A stretch of DNA of 64,000 nt, taken from assembly GCA_018398585.1 (NCBI GenBank), contig JAGTTD010000001.1:12278501-12342500 (forward strand), in the 5' to 3' direction. A program made the translations under genes and the position numbers. Every line of letters starts with the position of its first letter. Position 1 is the first letter of the stretch. The DNA comes from Simmondsia chinensis. Lineage: Eukaryota; Streptophyta; Magnoliopsida; Caryophyllales; Simmondsiaceae. Below are positions 33,401-42,900 of the stretch, in pieces. The notes beneath the pieces are model-generated. The model worked only from the letters and a program-made list of their open reading frames with translations. It made no database searches and was not told where the DNA came from.

Positions 33401-33550
33401 AAGATTTACTTTGATGATGTTGAGATCAATTAGACTCTAAATCGCATCAGAGACCAATGAAGTATCATATTGGAGCAAACGCATCAATTGCTCAATAGGG
33501 CTGTCAGCTTGGGGAAGGGGAGCAGAAACGGAGAGAGAAACTTCAACCAT
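30500..33550 (-). pseudogene. Antisense plant mobile domain (PMD) gene
   Basis: The plant mobile domain is an aminotransferase-like fold shared by MAIN/MAIL proteins and by genes carried in some gypsy elements. The minus-strand start (ATG at 33550) reads MVEVSLSVSAPLPQADSPIE, then VNLSWLPENDPL. Further along come GGYESFVKMF (about 32850), FSGGPLALKALFLAHVYGYL and GGPFWLVQLWAQ (32761-32564), the PMD core, then RISVRLPQHKEVLELNQEI and FIPSFECEGPSWRR (32162-31875). A helical, coiled-coil-like tail (30760-30515) closes it. In-frame stops (for example codon 38) and shifts make it a pseudogene. It runs against the element and lies between the pol stub and the polypurine tract. Confidence 0.75.
31174..31311. 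repeat. Three tandem 46-bp repeats
   Basis: Copies start at 31174, 31220 and 31266, each with TTCAAGGATCTCCTC and TTAGCCTCTT. The period is not a multiple of three, so the array breaks the antisense reading frame. Confidence 0.9.
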
Positions 33551-33831
33551 TAACGAATCAATTTCAAGAAACTTCAAAGGGATGAAGGCAGATTGAATCA
33601 AGAGTCGGAGATTCAAGAGCAGCGGAGAGCAAGTGTTTCAAAGAGCGCTTGATTGCAGCAAAGAAAGCGAGCTCAGAGCAAAAAAGTGAAGATTTCAAAC
33701 CATAACTGTCATTCATATAACATGCGAGAAGGAAGAGCAAACGACAAAAACAATGACCTCTCGAGGTCCCTGTAGCCATTGAGGGTCAAATCAAAATTTT
33801 GCTGTAAATTTGAATTTACCAATGGAAAAGA

Positions 33832-33853
33832 GGGGGGGGGGGGGGGGGGGGGG
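33832..33853 (+). promoter_or_regulatory. Poly-G polypurine tract before the 3' LTR
   Basis: GGAAAAGA is followed by 22 consecutive G and then AAGC at the 3' LTR start. It is in the right place to prime plus-strand DNA synthesis. The length of the G run is unusual and may reflect slippage or an assembly limit. Confidence 0.75.
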
Positions 33854-33854
33854 A

Positions 33855-35246
33855 AGCTTACACCCTAAATTCGAGGGGACTAGAACGACGTCGTTTTGAG
33901 CAAAGTGTTACATGCTTAACACATGAGGCCTCCCTCGAGGAGAATTAAGCCTTTAGGTGTTGAAGTAACAGCGCCTTGAGCCCAGTATCCAGAGAAGATT
34001 ACTCTAACAAGGGTGTCAACCACTCGAGGCTCGAGATGGTTGAAGGGTAAATGAAGCTCGAGCTCAAGGGGCTGCCAAGAAGGCTGCAAGACAGGTGGTT
34101 TCCAAGCTCGAGACAGTTACTTGGAGCGCAATTTCAGATACTTGGGCACTAAGCTTAATCCAAGAGAACATGGGCTTCTAGAGGAAACTTCAGCTAGAAA
34201 TTCGGAAGTGGGCTACAAGGAACTCCCTCCAAAACTGAATCATGGACACGTTCCTTTATCCTTAATGCAAAAGAAGAAGCTTGGTGGCCTGACGTGGGGG
34301 CAAATGCCACAAGAATAGGGGACAACCGTTATTTAGTTCATCTATAAATAAAGGAAGCTATGGTAGTACACACCCACACAAACAGAGACAATACAAAACT
34401 TCTTCAAGTTTTCTTTACAACACACTTTTTTCTTTATCTTAGGAGTAGCATAACTAGGCATAGCTTAGCTTAGCGTAGATCAGCTGGCTATACTTTTTTC
34501 TTCGGTAATACAGTCTTTCAAGTTCAGGTATGAACTTTCTGTTTTAATCTGTTCCCAAACTTCGACAAATTAAGAATTAAGGCTTTAGATTAAGGCTTTA
34601 ATGACCAAGACTTGACCTTGATTGCGTTGGTCTTAACACCGTTATCACTGTTTGACAAGTCGGGTGAACTTATGGTTGCGCCACTGATTAGGGCTTTGAC
34701 GGCCAAGGCTTGACCTTGATTGCGTTGGTCCTAATCTAGTGACATGAATACGATTTGCTCCACCTTAATCTTATCAAACCTAAACTTATTTAAGTTATTA
34801 TACGTCAAGGGTGCCATGCTTAAAAACATTATTAACTTGGGCTTGTAAGTGGACTACTGAGCTCTTGGGTTTGTCTCCACCCCAGTTCCTAACTTTTAAG
34901 TGTACGAGGAAAGGTGTCTATAGACCCTGCTCCATCACTGTAACTGCCACTTAAGTTAAGTCTATATCCTTTAATTTTATGTCAACATATATATTAAAAA
35001 ATCCACAAAAACATTTAATCAAGTCTTTTTAATTGAAGCATAAGCAGAACTGATAGTATAACCGAAGTCAGATACACCAAAATATCACAACCTTTTCTCC
35101 AAAAACGGTGAGTGGTTGAGGTCAGAGACGTGTGGTTCGAATTCAGGCTCACTTCATAGTTGGGTGAGTCCCTTTCGCACATTTGTTTTGTTTATCATTT
35201 TACGGCGACCACATCGCACTTAACTGCAAACAAAATAAACCAAATA
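33855..35246 (+). repeat. 3' LTR of the Tat-like element
   Basis: About 1392 bp. Starts near AGCTTACACCC and ends ACCAAATA, where the terminal CA has become TA. It carries the segment missing from the 5' LTR (about 34055-34240). Confidence 0.9.
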
Positions 35247-35251
35247 GTCAT

Positions 35252-36078
35252 TTTAGGTTTAAGTCATCTAGGATTTTGGGCATATTAGGTCAGGTACTTT
35301 CAACTTTTAGTTGCTTCGAATCAGGTTGAAGTAGGGTCAGATCAATTTGGGTTCATTCAAGTACGATAATTTTGAGTTTCGGATCAAATTTATGTTGGGT
35401 CAGGTGTTACTAATTCAAGTCATCTTGGATTTTGATATTATAATTGAGTTGGATCATTTAGGGCTTCAGTTCAAAAGAATTAATATCAAATTACAATTTG
35501 TCACCTCATTTCCGAGATGAAAAATGTATGCTTTTCATTTAAAATCAATTTGATGGAATTGGGCAATGGAAATAATTTTAATTCGTTAACCCAACAACAT
35601 AACTGGAAATATGGACCTTAATTTCAAGCTCAACCCTAATTCTAGACTTAAATTACATGTGTCAAATAAGATCCGATGAATTATCGTTTAGATACCGTAA
35701 GGTTTGAGCATTAATTACTTAGTTTCCATCATATTTCTATATATACAATGAGTGACCCTTATCCTTAAATACTTTATCATCAGGTACTCTTATGTCGGAA
35801 TCAATAAATAAAACTTTTGTAAGCATGACCGGTTTTATACAGAAAGTGCTTACGTAATACATGATTGCATTAGTACTTATGAGTCATATCAATATTTTTA
35901 GCAAAAAAAATAAACGAATTATGTTAAAGTTTCACATAATTTTGATGTAAGCTTCTTGTATATTGCGAAAAATACATATCATATCAGCATTTTCAGGAAA
36001 ATATCATCTGACAGAACATACTAATATATTATCAAAATCATATTCCACTTTAATATTTTTCAACAAAAATCTATAGAA
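35252..36078. other. Right flank: GGGTC-rich repeat and AT-rich DNA
   Basis: 35270-35480 contains GTCAGGT, GGGTCAG and AGTCATCTTGGATTTTG phrases, inverted relatives of those at 19850-20560. 35555-35690 includes an end-like segment (CAATGGAAATAATTTTAATTC; minus strand TCTTATTTGACACATG). This looks like the right arm of the older transposon into which the Tat-like element inserted. The rest is featureless. Confidence 0.4.
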
Positions 36079-36228
36079 TTTCAACAACAACAACAACAAC
36101 AAACCCAGTGCCTCAAGGGCTCCCGCAAAAGCGGGGTCTGTGGGGGGTTGATGTACGCAGCCTTCCCCCTTCAGGGTATGAAGTTGAAGAGAGGCTGCTT
36201 CCGAGGGCCCCCAACCTGATTATGTCAT
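36079..36228 (-). mobile_element. Angio-type SINE body, 5'-truncated
   Basis: The minus strand reads GGAAGCAGCCTCTCTTCAAC, GGGGGAAGGCTGCGTACATC, CACAGACCCCGCTTTTGC, GGGAGCCCTTGAGGCACTGG and a GTTGTTGTTGTTG tail. This is the conserved 3' half of Angio-type SINEs. Upstream of 36228 no 5S-like or tRNA-like head is recognisable. Confidence 0.8.
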
Positions 36229-36455
36229 CTTCGTGTCATGGTGACCTTCTGATCTTGAATTTCAATAGTAAGATATCTAATTGATAAATTTTAAAACTGT
36301 AAAATACCTAAGGGATGAATCTTATAAATATAAACATATATATAAAACTTATCTTGTTATTACAATGGAAGAATGTTCTATTCTCAACAATTAGTTGATT
36401 AATCAATTTAATTAATAAAATCTATATAACCAATTGTTGTTACATAATTTAAAGT

Positions 36456-36880
36456 TTATTTTTTTACTAAAGCCACCTAAATTTTAGGTGCGGTTTTAAA
36501 AAATCACCTAGATTTTCTAATTTTTTAAAGTCACACCGAGACTTTTCAAAATTTTCAATGCCGCACCATAATATTAATATTATTAACATTCGTTAATTTT
36601 TGTGGACATGACATTTAAAAAAAATTCTTTTAAAATATAAGAATCAATTTTTAAGGTATTCACAAATTTTAAAGATACTTAAAGTTTTTAAAATTATTTA
36701 AAATGTAAATTCAAATTTTTTTTAGAATTATTTTCCCTTTTTACCAAAAGCCGTGTCAACAAAAACTAACGGGTGTTAACGACGTTAACTTTAACGTATG
36801 ACATTGAAAATTAAAAAATCTAGATGGTCTTTTGAAACTGCACATAATTTATGCAGTTTTCAAAAAAAGAAAATCGTAAT
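36456..36880. mobile_element. MITE with long imperfect inverted repeats
   Basis: The left arm (TGCGGTTTTAAAAAATCACC, TAGATTTTCTAATTTTTTAA) and the right arm read on the minus strand (TGCAGTTTCAAAAGACCATC, TAGATTTTTTAATTTTCAAT) are inverted copies of each other, separated by about 250 bp of AT-rich DNA with the phrase AACGGGTGTTAACG. It has no coding capacity. A Mutator-like origin is possible. Confidence 0.6.
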
Positions 36881-36889
36881 CTAAAATTG

Positions 36890-37340
36890 ATTAATCAAAC
36901 CGACAGAATGAAAAATCGATTCTCAAAAAAAAATTTTACAATTGATGTTGTATAGCTCATAGCAAAAGCAACAAGCTAGAAACTGTTGCCTATTGTTCTG
37001 ACACTCAACTAATCGCTGCCTTTGGCTAAACAAATGCAACGATTTTTCTCTTCTGTTGCCTTCCATCCACATCAATGGCAACAATCTTAGAACTATTGCC
37101 ATAAGATTTATACATCAAATTTAAGGATGAAGGCAGTAATATAGAAAATGTTGCCTTTAATTAGTTTAGTCGACACTTTTACCGCCCTTGCAAAATTTTC
37201 ATTGCCTTGTCCATTTATGTTGGCATTAAATGCATTGTACCTTATTTTAGACAATAGGTCATCATTAACACCCTTTTTTAACTATTCACTAACCATTTGA
37301 GAAAGTGACACAATGACACCCGTCATCAAGCTACCTTAAA
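36890..37340. other. TTGCC-rich stretch, unresolved
   Basis: The phrases GTTGCCT, ATTGCC and GGCAACA recur on both strands between 36980 and 37205. That resembles the subterminal repeats of a CACTA-like element, but no CACTA terminus was found. Confidence 0.3.
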
Positions 37341-37394
37341 CAAATTTTTTTTTTTTTTTTTTTTGGGGGGGTTCAAGCACACCTCTCAAATTTC

Positions 37395-37602
37395 ATAAAT
37401 TAAGCGTGCTTGGGCGAAAATAGTACCAGGATGGGCCTGGAAAGTCCTCCTGTTGCCAACCCCATAATATTGGAGGTCCTTGGAAATAACCTCTCGGTAG
37501 AGTTACACCCTGAAGGGGTACGGCTGCGTACATCCACCCATCCAGACCCCACTTATGCGGGAGCCTTCAAGGCACTGGGTATGTTATTGTTGTTGTTGAT
37601 TT
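37395..37602 (+). mobile_element. Second SINE with 5S rRNA-like head
   Basis: 37399-37465 reads TTAAGCGTGCTTGGGCGAAA, ATAGTACCAGGATGGG, CCTGGAAAGTCCTC and TGTTGCC. This is the 3' half of 5S rRNA with its control-region phrases almost unchanged. The Angio-type body follows: GAAATAACCTCTCGG, CTGAAGGGGTACGGCTGCGT, CCAGACCCCACTTATGCGGG and GGCACTGGGTATG, then a TTATTGTTGTTGTTG tail. The front half of the 5S-like head is missing or too diverged. A poly-T run and seven G precede it at 37346-37371. Confidence 0.8.
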
Positions 37603-37743
37603 CATTATCTAACTTTTTATCTCTTAGATATGGGCCAAAGTTACTAACCTCTATAATTTTCATTGTGTTAGCGTACTTGCCAATGTTTTCTTCCCAATGC
37701 AGTGATATTCTTTTATTCAACGAACTTTTGATATCGAAACAAG

Positions 37744-38360
37744 CAGTGGCAGATGCACGTTGGAGGTACCGAGGTGCATGGACACCGCAGCTTTATCATT
37801 TGATGTTTAGAAGTTTTGTGCACTGGTACTAAAATTATAGAATCCTTATATTTTGATTGATCAGTGAACCCGCATCAATATGCCTCAAGGAGCCCAGTGG
37901 TAAGGCGCGCCATTCAATTGTCGTTAGTCCCTGGTTCGAGCCTACCTAATGCTTCTACATTTCTTCCATTTTCTTTTCCTTTTATTAGTTGTTGCTATTA
38001 AAGCCGCTTACATCCTTTTAAAAGCAAATTTGCCTCTAATATTTTTGTTTTCTAATAACTCATGCCGTAAAAATTACACTATTTTTTTCAAATCTTAATC
38101 ATTTTCTCTCCAGTGTCATCTCGTACCCTTTTCTTTCACCCATAATAATTTACAATTCTCTTTTCTCTCAATTATACAGATATTAATTCTATGTTATATT
38201 GATATGCATATATGTTCATTTTTTAAATTTTTATAATATACATATAAACACACATACATACAGTAATTTACATTGAATTTATTATTATTATTGTTATTAT
38301 TATTATTTTTTTTAAATATAAATACGGACCCACATCGCTGATTTTCTGGATCCGCCACTG
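37744..38360. mobile_element. Non-autonomous hAT element
   Basis: Inverted ends CAGTGGCAGATGCA (left) and CAGTGGCGGATCCA (right, minus strand) are flanked by a perfect 8-bp duplication, GAAACAAG, at 37736-37743 and 38361-38368. An 8-bp duplication is the hAT signature. The 617-bp interior has no transposase, so it depended on one from elsewhere. It contains a tRNA-like segment. Confidence 0.88.
37884..37965 (+). mobile_element. tRNA-like segment inside the hAT element
   Basis: TGGTAAGGCGCGCC (37899) resembles an A box and GGTTCGAGCC (37933) a B box, about 22 bp apart. No amino-acceptor stem closes around them. It may be a SINE head or a chance capture within the hAT element. Confidence 0.45.
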
Positions 38361-38554
38361 GAAACAAGGCCATGGATCTAAAGCAACGGGTGGCAAGCAC
38401 TGCTGCTTCCCAAAGAGAGGGAGAGTTTTTTTAGTTTTAAAATTTAATATATCTAAAAAATTAATAAAATTTCAAATTATTTATATAAAATAATTTTAAT
38501 ATATAAATTTATTTGTTTGACTATTTAATTAAGGACCTATTCAATTTTTGTTGA

Positions 38555-38683
38555 AAATGACTAAATGACTTGTATATATTATCGTTATTATTCAATATAT
38601 TAGCATATTTTACATCAATTTTATGTAAAATATGCTAATATAGTAAACAATAACGATAATATATACAAGTCATTTAGTCATTT
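38555..38683. repeat. Near-perfect 129-bp hairpin
   Basis: AAATGACTAAATGACTTGTA at the left is matched by TACAAGTCATTTAGTCATTT at the right. The complementarity continues through ATATATTATCGTTATT and ATATTAGCATATTTTACAT to a loop of a few bases near 38618. Only a few mismatches interrupt the arms of about 60 bp. It may be a very short foldback transposon. Confidence 0.9.
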
Positions 38684-38848
38684 CGATAGTTTCAAAAAAA
38701 ATATGGCACATTTCGTAAGGCACATTCAGTTTTTTTTTTTTTTAAATAAGGCACGATATTCAAAAGATAAAATAAGGCACGTACCGTAAATTTAACACTA
38801 TATTTATTTTTTTAATCAGACGCCCGAAGGCTAAATTATTCATTGCGA

Positions 38849-39170
38849 TCAGTTGAACAAGGGAGGGGGCATATTCACCCAATCATGATTACAAGCTCCT
38901 AGATGGTGGCGCCAAGCAACTTCATGAGCAACAAAATTAGCCGATCTATGAGTCCAAACAAAAGAGATAGAGACAAAAGGAACTACAAAGCAATGAAATC
39001 TTGAAAATAAAGGCTGCAATCTCCCACGGGGCCTGGGCATCGAGCTAAAGAACCTGGATAAACACCTGACAATCATATTCAACAATAATCGAATTGTATC
39101 CTCTACTAATGGCAAAATAGCAAGCGATTCGGATAACTCGACACTCTGCCACCAAGCATGAGGTCGCAAA
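38849..39170 (-). pseudogene. L1 RNase H-like C-terminal domain
   Basis: The frame begins in the middle of the plant LINE RNase H domain (RVT_3 type). It reads PHAWWQSVELSESLAIL and later SISFVWTHRSANFVAHEVAW, followed by WVNMPPP. The 'VRRSAN.VAH..A' phrase near the C-terminus is characteristic. Its first catalytic aspartate region (about 39250) is frameshifted. In plants this domain removes RNA during target-primed reverse transcription. Confidence 0.8.
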
Positions 39171-39271
39171 TTCAGATCCGCATCAGCTGTTCACAAGAGA
39201 CTCACTATGATCCGTAACCACAACCGCCCAAGCTGCAAGAACGAGGGCTTTAGACCATGATACATTAATGT

Positions 39272-39860
39272 TTATTTTAAGGACCCCAGGGGAGGCGAGG
39301 TGCCAAGGAGGGGCGCGATCAGAGGGGACATTAGGGGAAGATTATCCATGAGCACATCACGACAAAATGAAGCACCTATGGTAACTCTACTGGCCACCCA
39401 TTTTGGATCATCCTTGATGCCTTGAAACGTAAGTCCACGACGGGATTTCCAAATCAACCAACAAAGAAAAGGAAAATTTTAATAACATGAAAGGGTCATC
39501 CTGAAACATCATCGATATAGCTTTCCACCAACACGGGAAACCTGGAAAACCAAGCTGCTCTCGCAAAGAGGCACAGGAATAGAACGTGGTCAGAGGTCTC
39601 ATCAACATCCTAACATTGGGGATAGACCCTACTCACCCTAACTCCTCAATGTATAAGATTAACATTTGAATCGATTACATCAAGAGACACCCCCCATAAG
39701 AAGCATCGCACCCTCGGAGCGGAAGGAAGGTCCCACAAATGCTGTAAGGCTTGATTACTGAAGGTACTTGACGTCGAAGCATAAGAAGGATGGGAATCTT
39801 CAGACCGAACGCATAATGCATACCCTTGTTTGACCTTATACACACCTTTCAAATCCCATT
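39272..39860 (-). pseudogene. L1 zf-RVT-like region
   Basis: Broken frames read GVYKVKQGYALC, LQHLWDLPSAPRVRCFLWGV (39852-39646) and MIWKSRRGLTFQG (39457). This fits the cysteine/tryptophan-rich zf-RVT domain between RT and RNase H in plant LINEs. Expected zinc ligands are partly lost. Confidence 0.7.
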
Positions 39861-39861
39861 T

Positions 39862-40356
39862 TCAAATTAGCTTATCCTCAACATAAGTGTCAGACACTAG
39901 AATTCCCATAACGACGCGCATAACATCATGAGAAAAAAATCTCCCCAATTTGCTCACATCCCAAAAATGAGAAAAGCATAACATCACGAGAAAAAAAAAA
40001 CTCCCCAATTTGCTCACATCCCAAGAACGAGAAGAGGGGTTAATAAAATCACAAACTCTATCACTTTGTTCACCGTAGAAACTAGGACGAGGAGGTTTAG
40101 ACATAACAATCAAAATCCAATAATCAACCCAAGTCATGACCCCCACACCATTATTGATATTCCATCGAAGGCTTGGCTTCAAAAAGCTCTTGCTCTCTAA
40201 AATACTCCACCACCAAGTATGGGCCCCAATACTAGCCCAAAGAAAATCACCATCCGCGAAATAAATAACTCTAATAAAGCAAGCCCAAAAAGCATCTCGG
40301 TCGTCTAGGAGGCGCCAAGCTTGATTAGCTAGCCTAGCAACATTCATTCCAATCAT
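39862..40356 (-). pseudogene. L1 ORF2 connector with tandem 58-bp duplication
   Basis: Reads LANQAWRLLDDRDAFWACF, YFADGDFLWASIG, WWWSILESKSFLKPSLRW and NNGVGVMTWVDYWI. This is the segment downstream of RT in plant LINE ORF2. A 58-bp tandem duplication (39919-39976 and 39977-40036) repeats the protein phrase WDVSKLG and shifts the frame (58 is not a multiple of three). Confidence 0.82.
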
Positions 40357-40432
40357 ATCCCTAAAACATAATCCCCCAAGCCCCTTTGGTTTGGCTAATT
40401 TTTTCCACCCTACCTAATAGATTCCATGGGCA

Positions 40433-41650
40433 TTATCTATGTTGGCTTCCGCCAAAACTTGGCAATGAGAGCATTAATTTTACAACAAGTGCTAATGGGA
40501 ATTTTGAAGCAATGGAAGATGTATTGAGGGATAGATGATAGAACAGCTTTGACAAGGACTTCTCTACCTGCATTAGAGAGAAGGTGGGGCTTCCACGATT
40601 ACACTTTCTTAGGCATTTTGTCAAAGAGGAACTCCAAGGCTTTCTTTTTATTTCTCCCCCACGCCATTTGAACACCCAAGTATTTCTCATCCAACTCGAA
40701 GGACTTTACCCCTAGTTCATTCATGCATAAGACTTTAAGTCCTTCAGGGGTATTATTAGAGAAAAACACACTAGATTTGTTGAAACTGAAACTTTGCCCA
40801 GAGGCCCTGCAAAACTCATGAATCACCCTCTTCACTATCTGAATAGCATCCATATTTGCTTCACAAAATAGTGGGCAATCGTCACACCGAGCATGACCCT
40901 TGACATGAAACGGGCGCCAAAAACCAGCCCTAACCTCCTCAATCAATCTTGACAGGACGTCCATAATTAAAATAAATAGGTAGGGAGATAGAGGATCACC
41001 CTGTCTCAACCCTCTACCAATAGAAAAAGAAGGGAGAGGGGAACCATTGACAACGGGAGTCATACAAATGGATCTCACACACTCCATAACATGAGACACA
41101 AACCTCCCCGAAAAACCAATTCCCCTCATTGTATTCTCAAGACAATCTCAATTAACTTGATCATAAGCTTTAGAAACGTCAAGTTTCAAAGCCATAACCG
41201 ACACCTTACCCCTCCTTTTCCTACGCATCATGTGGAAGGCCTCATGAGCGATTATTATATTATCTTGAATATGGCAACCTTGAACAAAGGTGCTTGGTAG
41301 GGGGAGATAATGGACGGTAAAATCGGCTTGAATCTATTGGCTAAAAATTTTGAGATAATTTTGTAGGAAAAGTTGCATAGGCTAATAGGACGAAACGGTG
41401 ACATGAACTCGAGGTTCGAGATTTTGGGGATTAGGACGAGATTGGCTTGGTTAAGTTTGTGAGGGATTATCCCAAACTCCCAAAGACGCAAAACAGAATT
41501 AAACACATCCCCAGACATAATATCCCAAAATTCCTAATAAACAATACTTGAAAAATCATTGGGGCCAGGCACTTTGAGACTACCCAATTGATCCATCACC
41601 CCTTGACTTCAACTAAAGGCACAGAAGCATCAAGCTTGATGTTAACATCC
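40433..41650 (-). pseudogene. L1 reverse transcriptase
   Basis: Target-primed reverse transcription is the step that inserts a LINE. Pieces read IPHKLNQANLVLIPKISN, FRPISLCNFSYKIISKFLAN (41518-41255), FSIGRGLRQGDPLSPYLFIL and CDDCPLFCEANMDAIQIV (41129-40599). The FADD box appears as RCDD, keeping both aspartates but not the F-A. The downstream part reads LDEKYLGVQMAWGRNKK. Frames change near 41255 and 40600. It is clearly RVT_1 of the plant L1 type, and inactive. Confidence 0.9.
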
Positions 41651-42223
41651 TCCAACAGGCATAACCCGCAAGACCTCGGCTAAGTCGGTGCACGATCTGA
41701 CTCGAAACAGGTCACAAAAATAATCTCCGATCACTTTCCTCACTTAGGCCTCATCATCAACCCATTTCCTAGTAGGGTCATGGATTCTAGAAATTTATTT
41801 CTGCTTCTTTATAACAATGATCATCGTATGGAAGAACTTAGGATTGCGGTCACCCAATTTGAGCCAATCAATTCTAGACCGTTATGCTAATGTCTCTCCT
41901 CCCCTTCCCAAATTTTGTCAAGCCTTTGCTTTAAATCAATCTCCACTTGCCTTTTAGTGGCTGATTGGAAACGACCTTAAGCTCCTAGATTTGGCACTAA
42001 TATTCTTGTCTTCTTGTAAGGTAGCACTCTTCATATGTTTTCCTCATCTGCTTAGCAATGAACTGCAAATTTTGAGTTTGTTTCGAAGGTCATCCTCTCC
42101 CTATAGCTCCTCCCTCTCTCTCCAAAAAGAAGAGACAAGAGCTCTACATTCCTCAAAAAGGAGCCATTTAGATTCAAATTTAAAGACATTATATTAGCTT
42201 ACTTGGAATCTTGTCTAGGCAAA

Positions 42224-42894
42224 TCAAAAGTGGAGAGTGATTCGATCCGACGATCGATAAACGGGAAATAGTAATATTCGGAAAGGAGACCACCCAAGCA
42301 GTGTTGACTGCAATTTTATCAATCTTCTCCGTAACATGACGAGTCCCCTCTTGTTGATTTGACTAAGAATAGCAACAGCCCCTACCTTCCAACTTAACAA
42401 GATTACAATAATCATAAAAGTGATTCATAAATTCAATTTGGTGATAGGAGGCCGGAACAGCCCCAAGCTTATCAAGAGGAGAGGAAACAATATTATCACC
42501 TGCAATAGCGAATGGGACTTCCTCCCCACGGTAAATCTGCCTCAAAGAAACCCAAAATTCTTTCCTCCTACAATGCATCAGTTCTCCATACACAAAAACT
42601 TGAAACCACCTCCTTCCCGACTCAACCTCCAGAATATAAGCCGAAATAAGCCTTTCAGAAGAGTCCTGAATGGAAATTTGGAATCTATCACTCCAAAAGA
42701 GCCAATCCACCACCTAGGCCAACCAAGTCAACCAAGAAACTAAAATTGAACCCGAGTCTGGCAATCAAACGAGTCATGTAGTCTTTCCTTTGCTTTGTCT
42801 CACACAGGAACATGATAACCGATCTAAAGCGCCTTAAGAGCTCCTTAAAGCCCGAACTGTTTGGACACGACCACATTCCTGACAGTTCTAACAA
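42224..42894 (-). pseudogene. L1 endonuclease domain
   Basis: The apurinic-like endonuclease nicks the target DNA. The start reads MLELSGMWSCPNSSGFKELL and VIMFLCETKQRK, matching the 'SWN.RGLG ... ..ETK' opening of plant L1 EEP domains; the W-N is lost. The next frame (42713-42363) reads FQVFVYGELMH, FWVSLRQIYR, PFAIAGDNIVSSPLDKLG, where the catalytic GDFN is GDN, and FYDYCNL. The final D-H part (about 42240-42300) is present in pieces. Confidence 0.82.
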
Positions 42895-42900
42895 ATAAAT

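Larger units (their letters stand above)
21541..35246 (+). mobile_element. Tat-like Ty3/gypsy element with antisense PMD gene
   Basis: The element is bounded by LTRs (21541-22733 and 33855-35246) and by a perfect 5-bp duplication, GTCAT, at 21536-21540 and 35247-35251. Behind the 5' LTR lies TGGCGACCACAGTGGGAGG (22741), a tRNA-Arg-type primer-binding site as in Tat/Ogre elements. Plus-strand gag and protease follow, then an RT stub. RT, RNase H and integrase are absent. In their place the minus strand carries a plant-mobile-domain gene, and a G-rich polypurine tract precedes the 3' LTR. Extra antisense genes in this position are known from Tat-lineage elements. An R1 element (27170-30016) is nested in pol. 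Confidence 0.9.
38731..42900 (-). mobile_element. L1-type LINE, 5'-truncated
   Basis: A minus-strand element with endonuclease (from 42894), reverse transcriptase (about 41520-40430), the C-terminal linker, a zf-RVT-like region (about 39852-39500) and an RNase H-like domain (39169-38849). It ends in a poly(A), seen as T at 38731-38744. This is the order of plant L1 ORF2. No ORF1 lies upstream of 42900. Stops and shifts are frequent. The flanking target duplication could not be identified. Confidence 0.88.

Noticed and set aside
37884..37965. A tRNA gene
   Set aside because: A- and B-box-like phrases exist, but no acceptor stem or anticodon arm can be drawn.
37736..38360. A Mutator-like element
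   Set aside because: The 8-bp duplication and CAGTGGC ends fit hAT; a Mutator element would give 9-11 bp.
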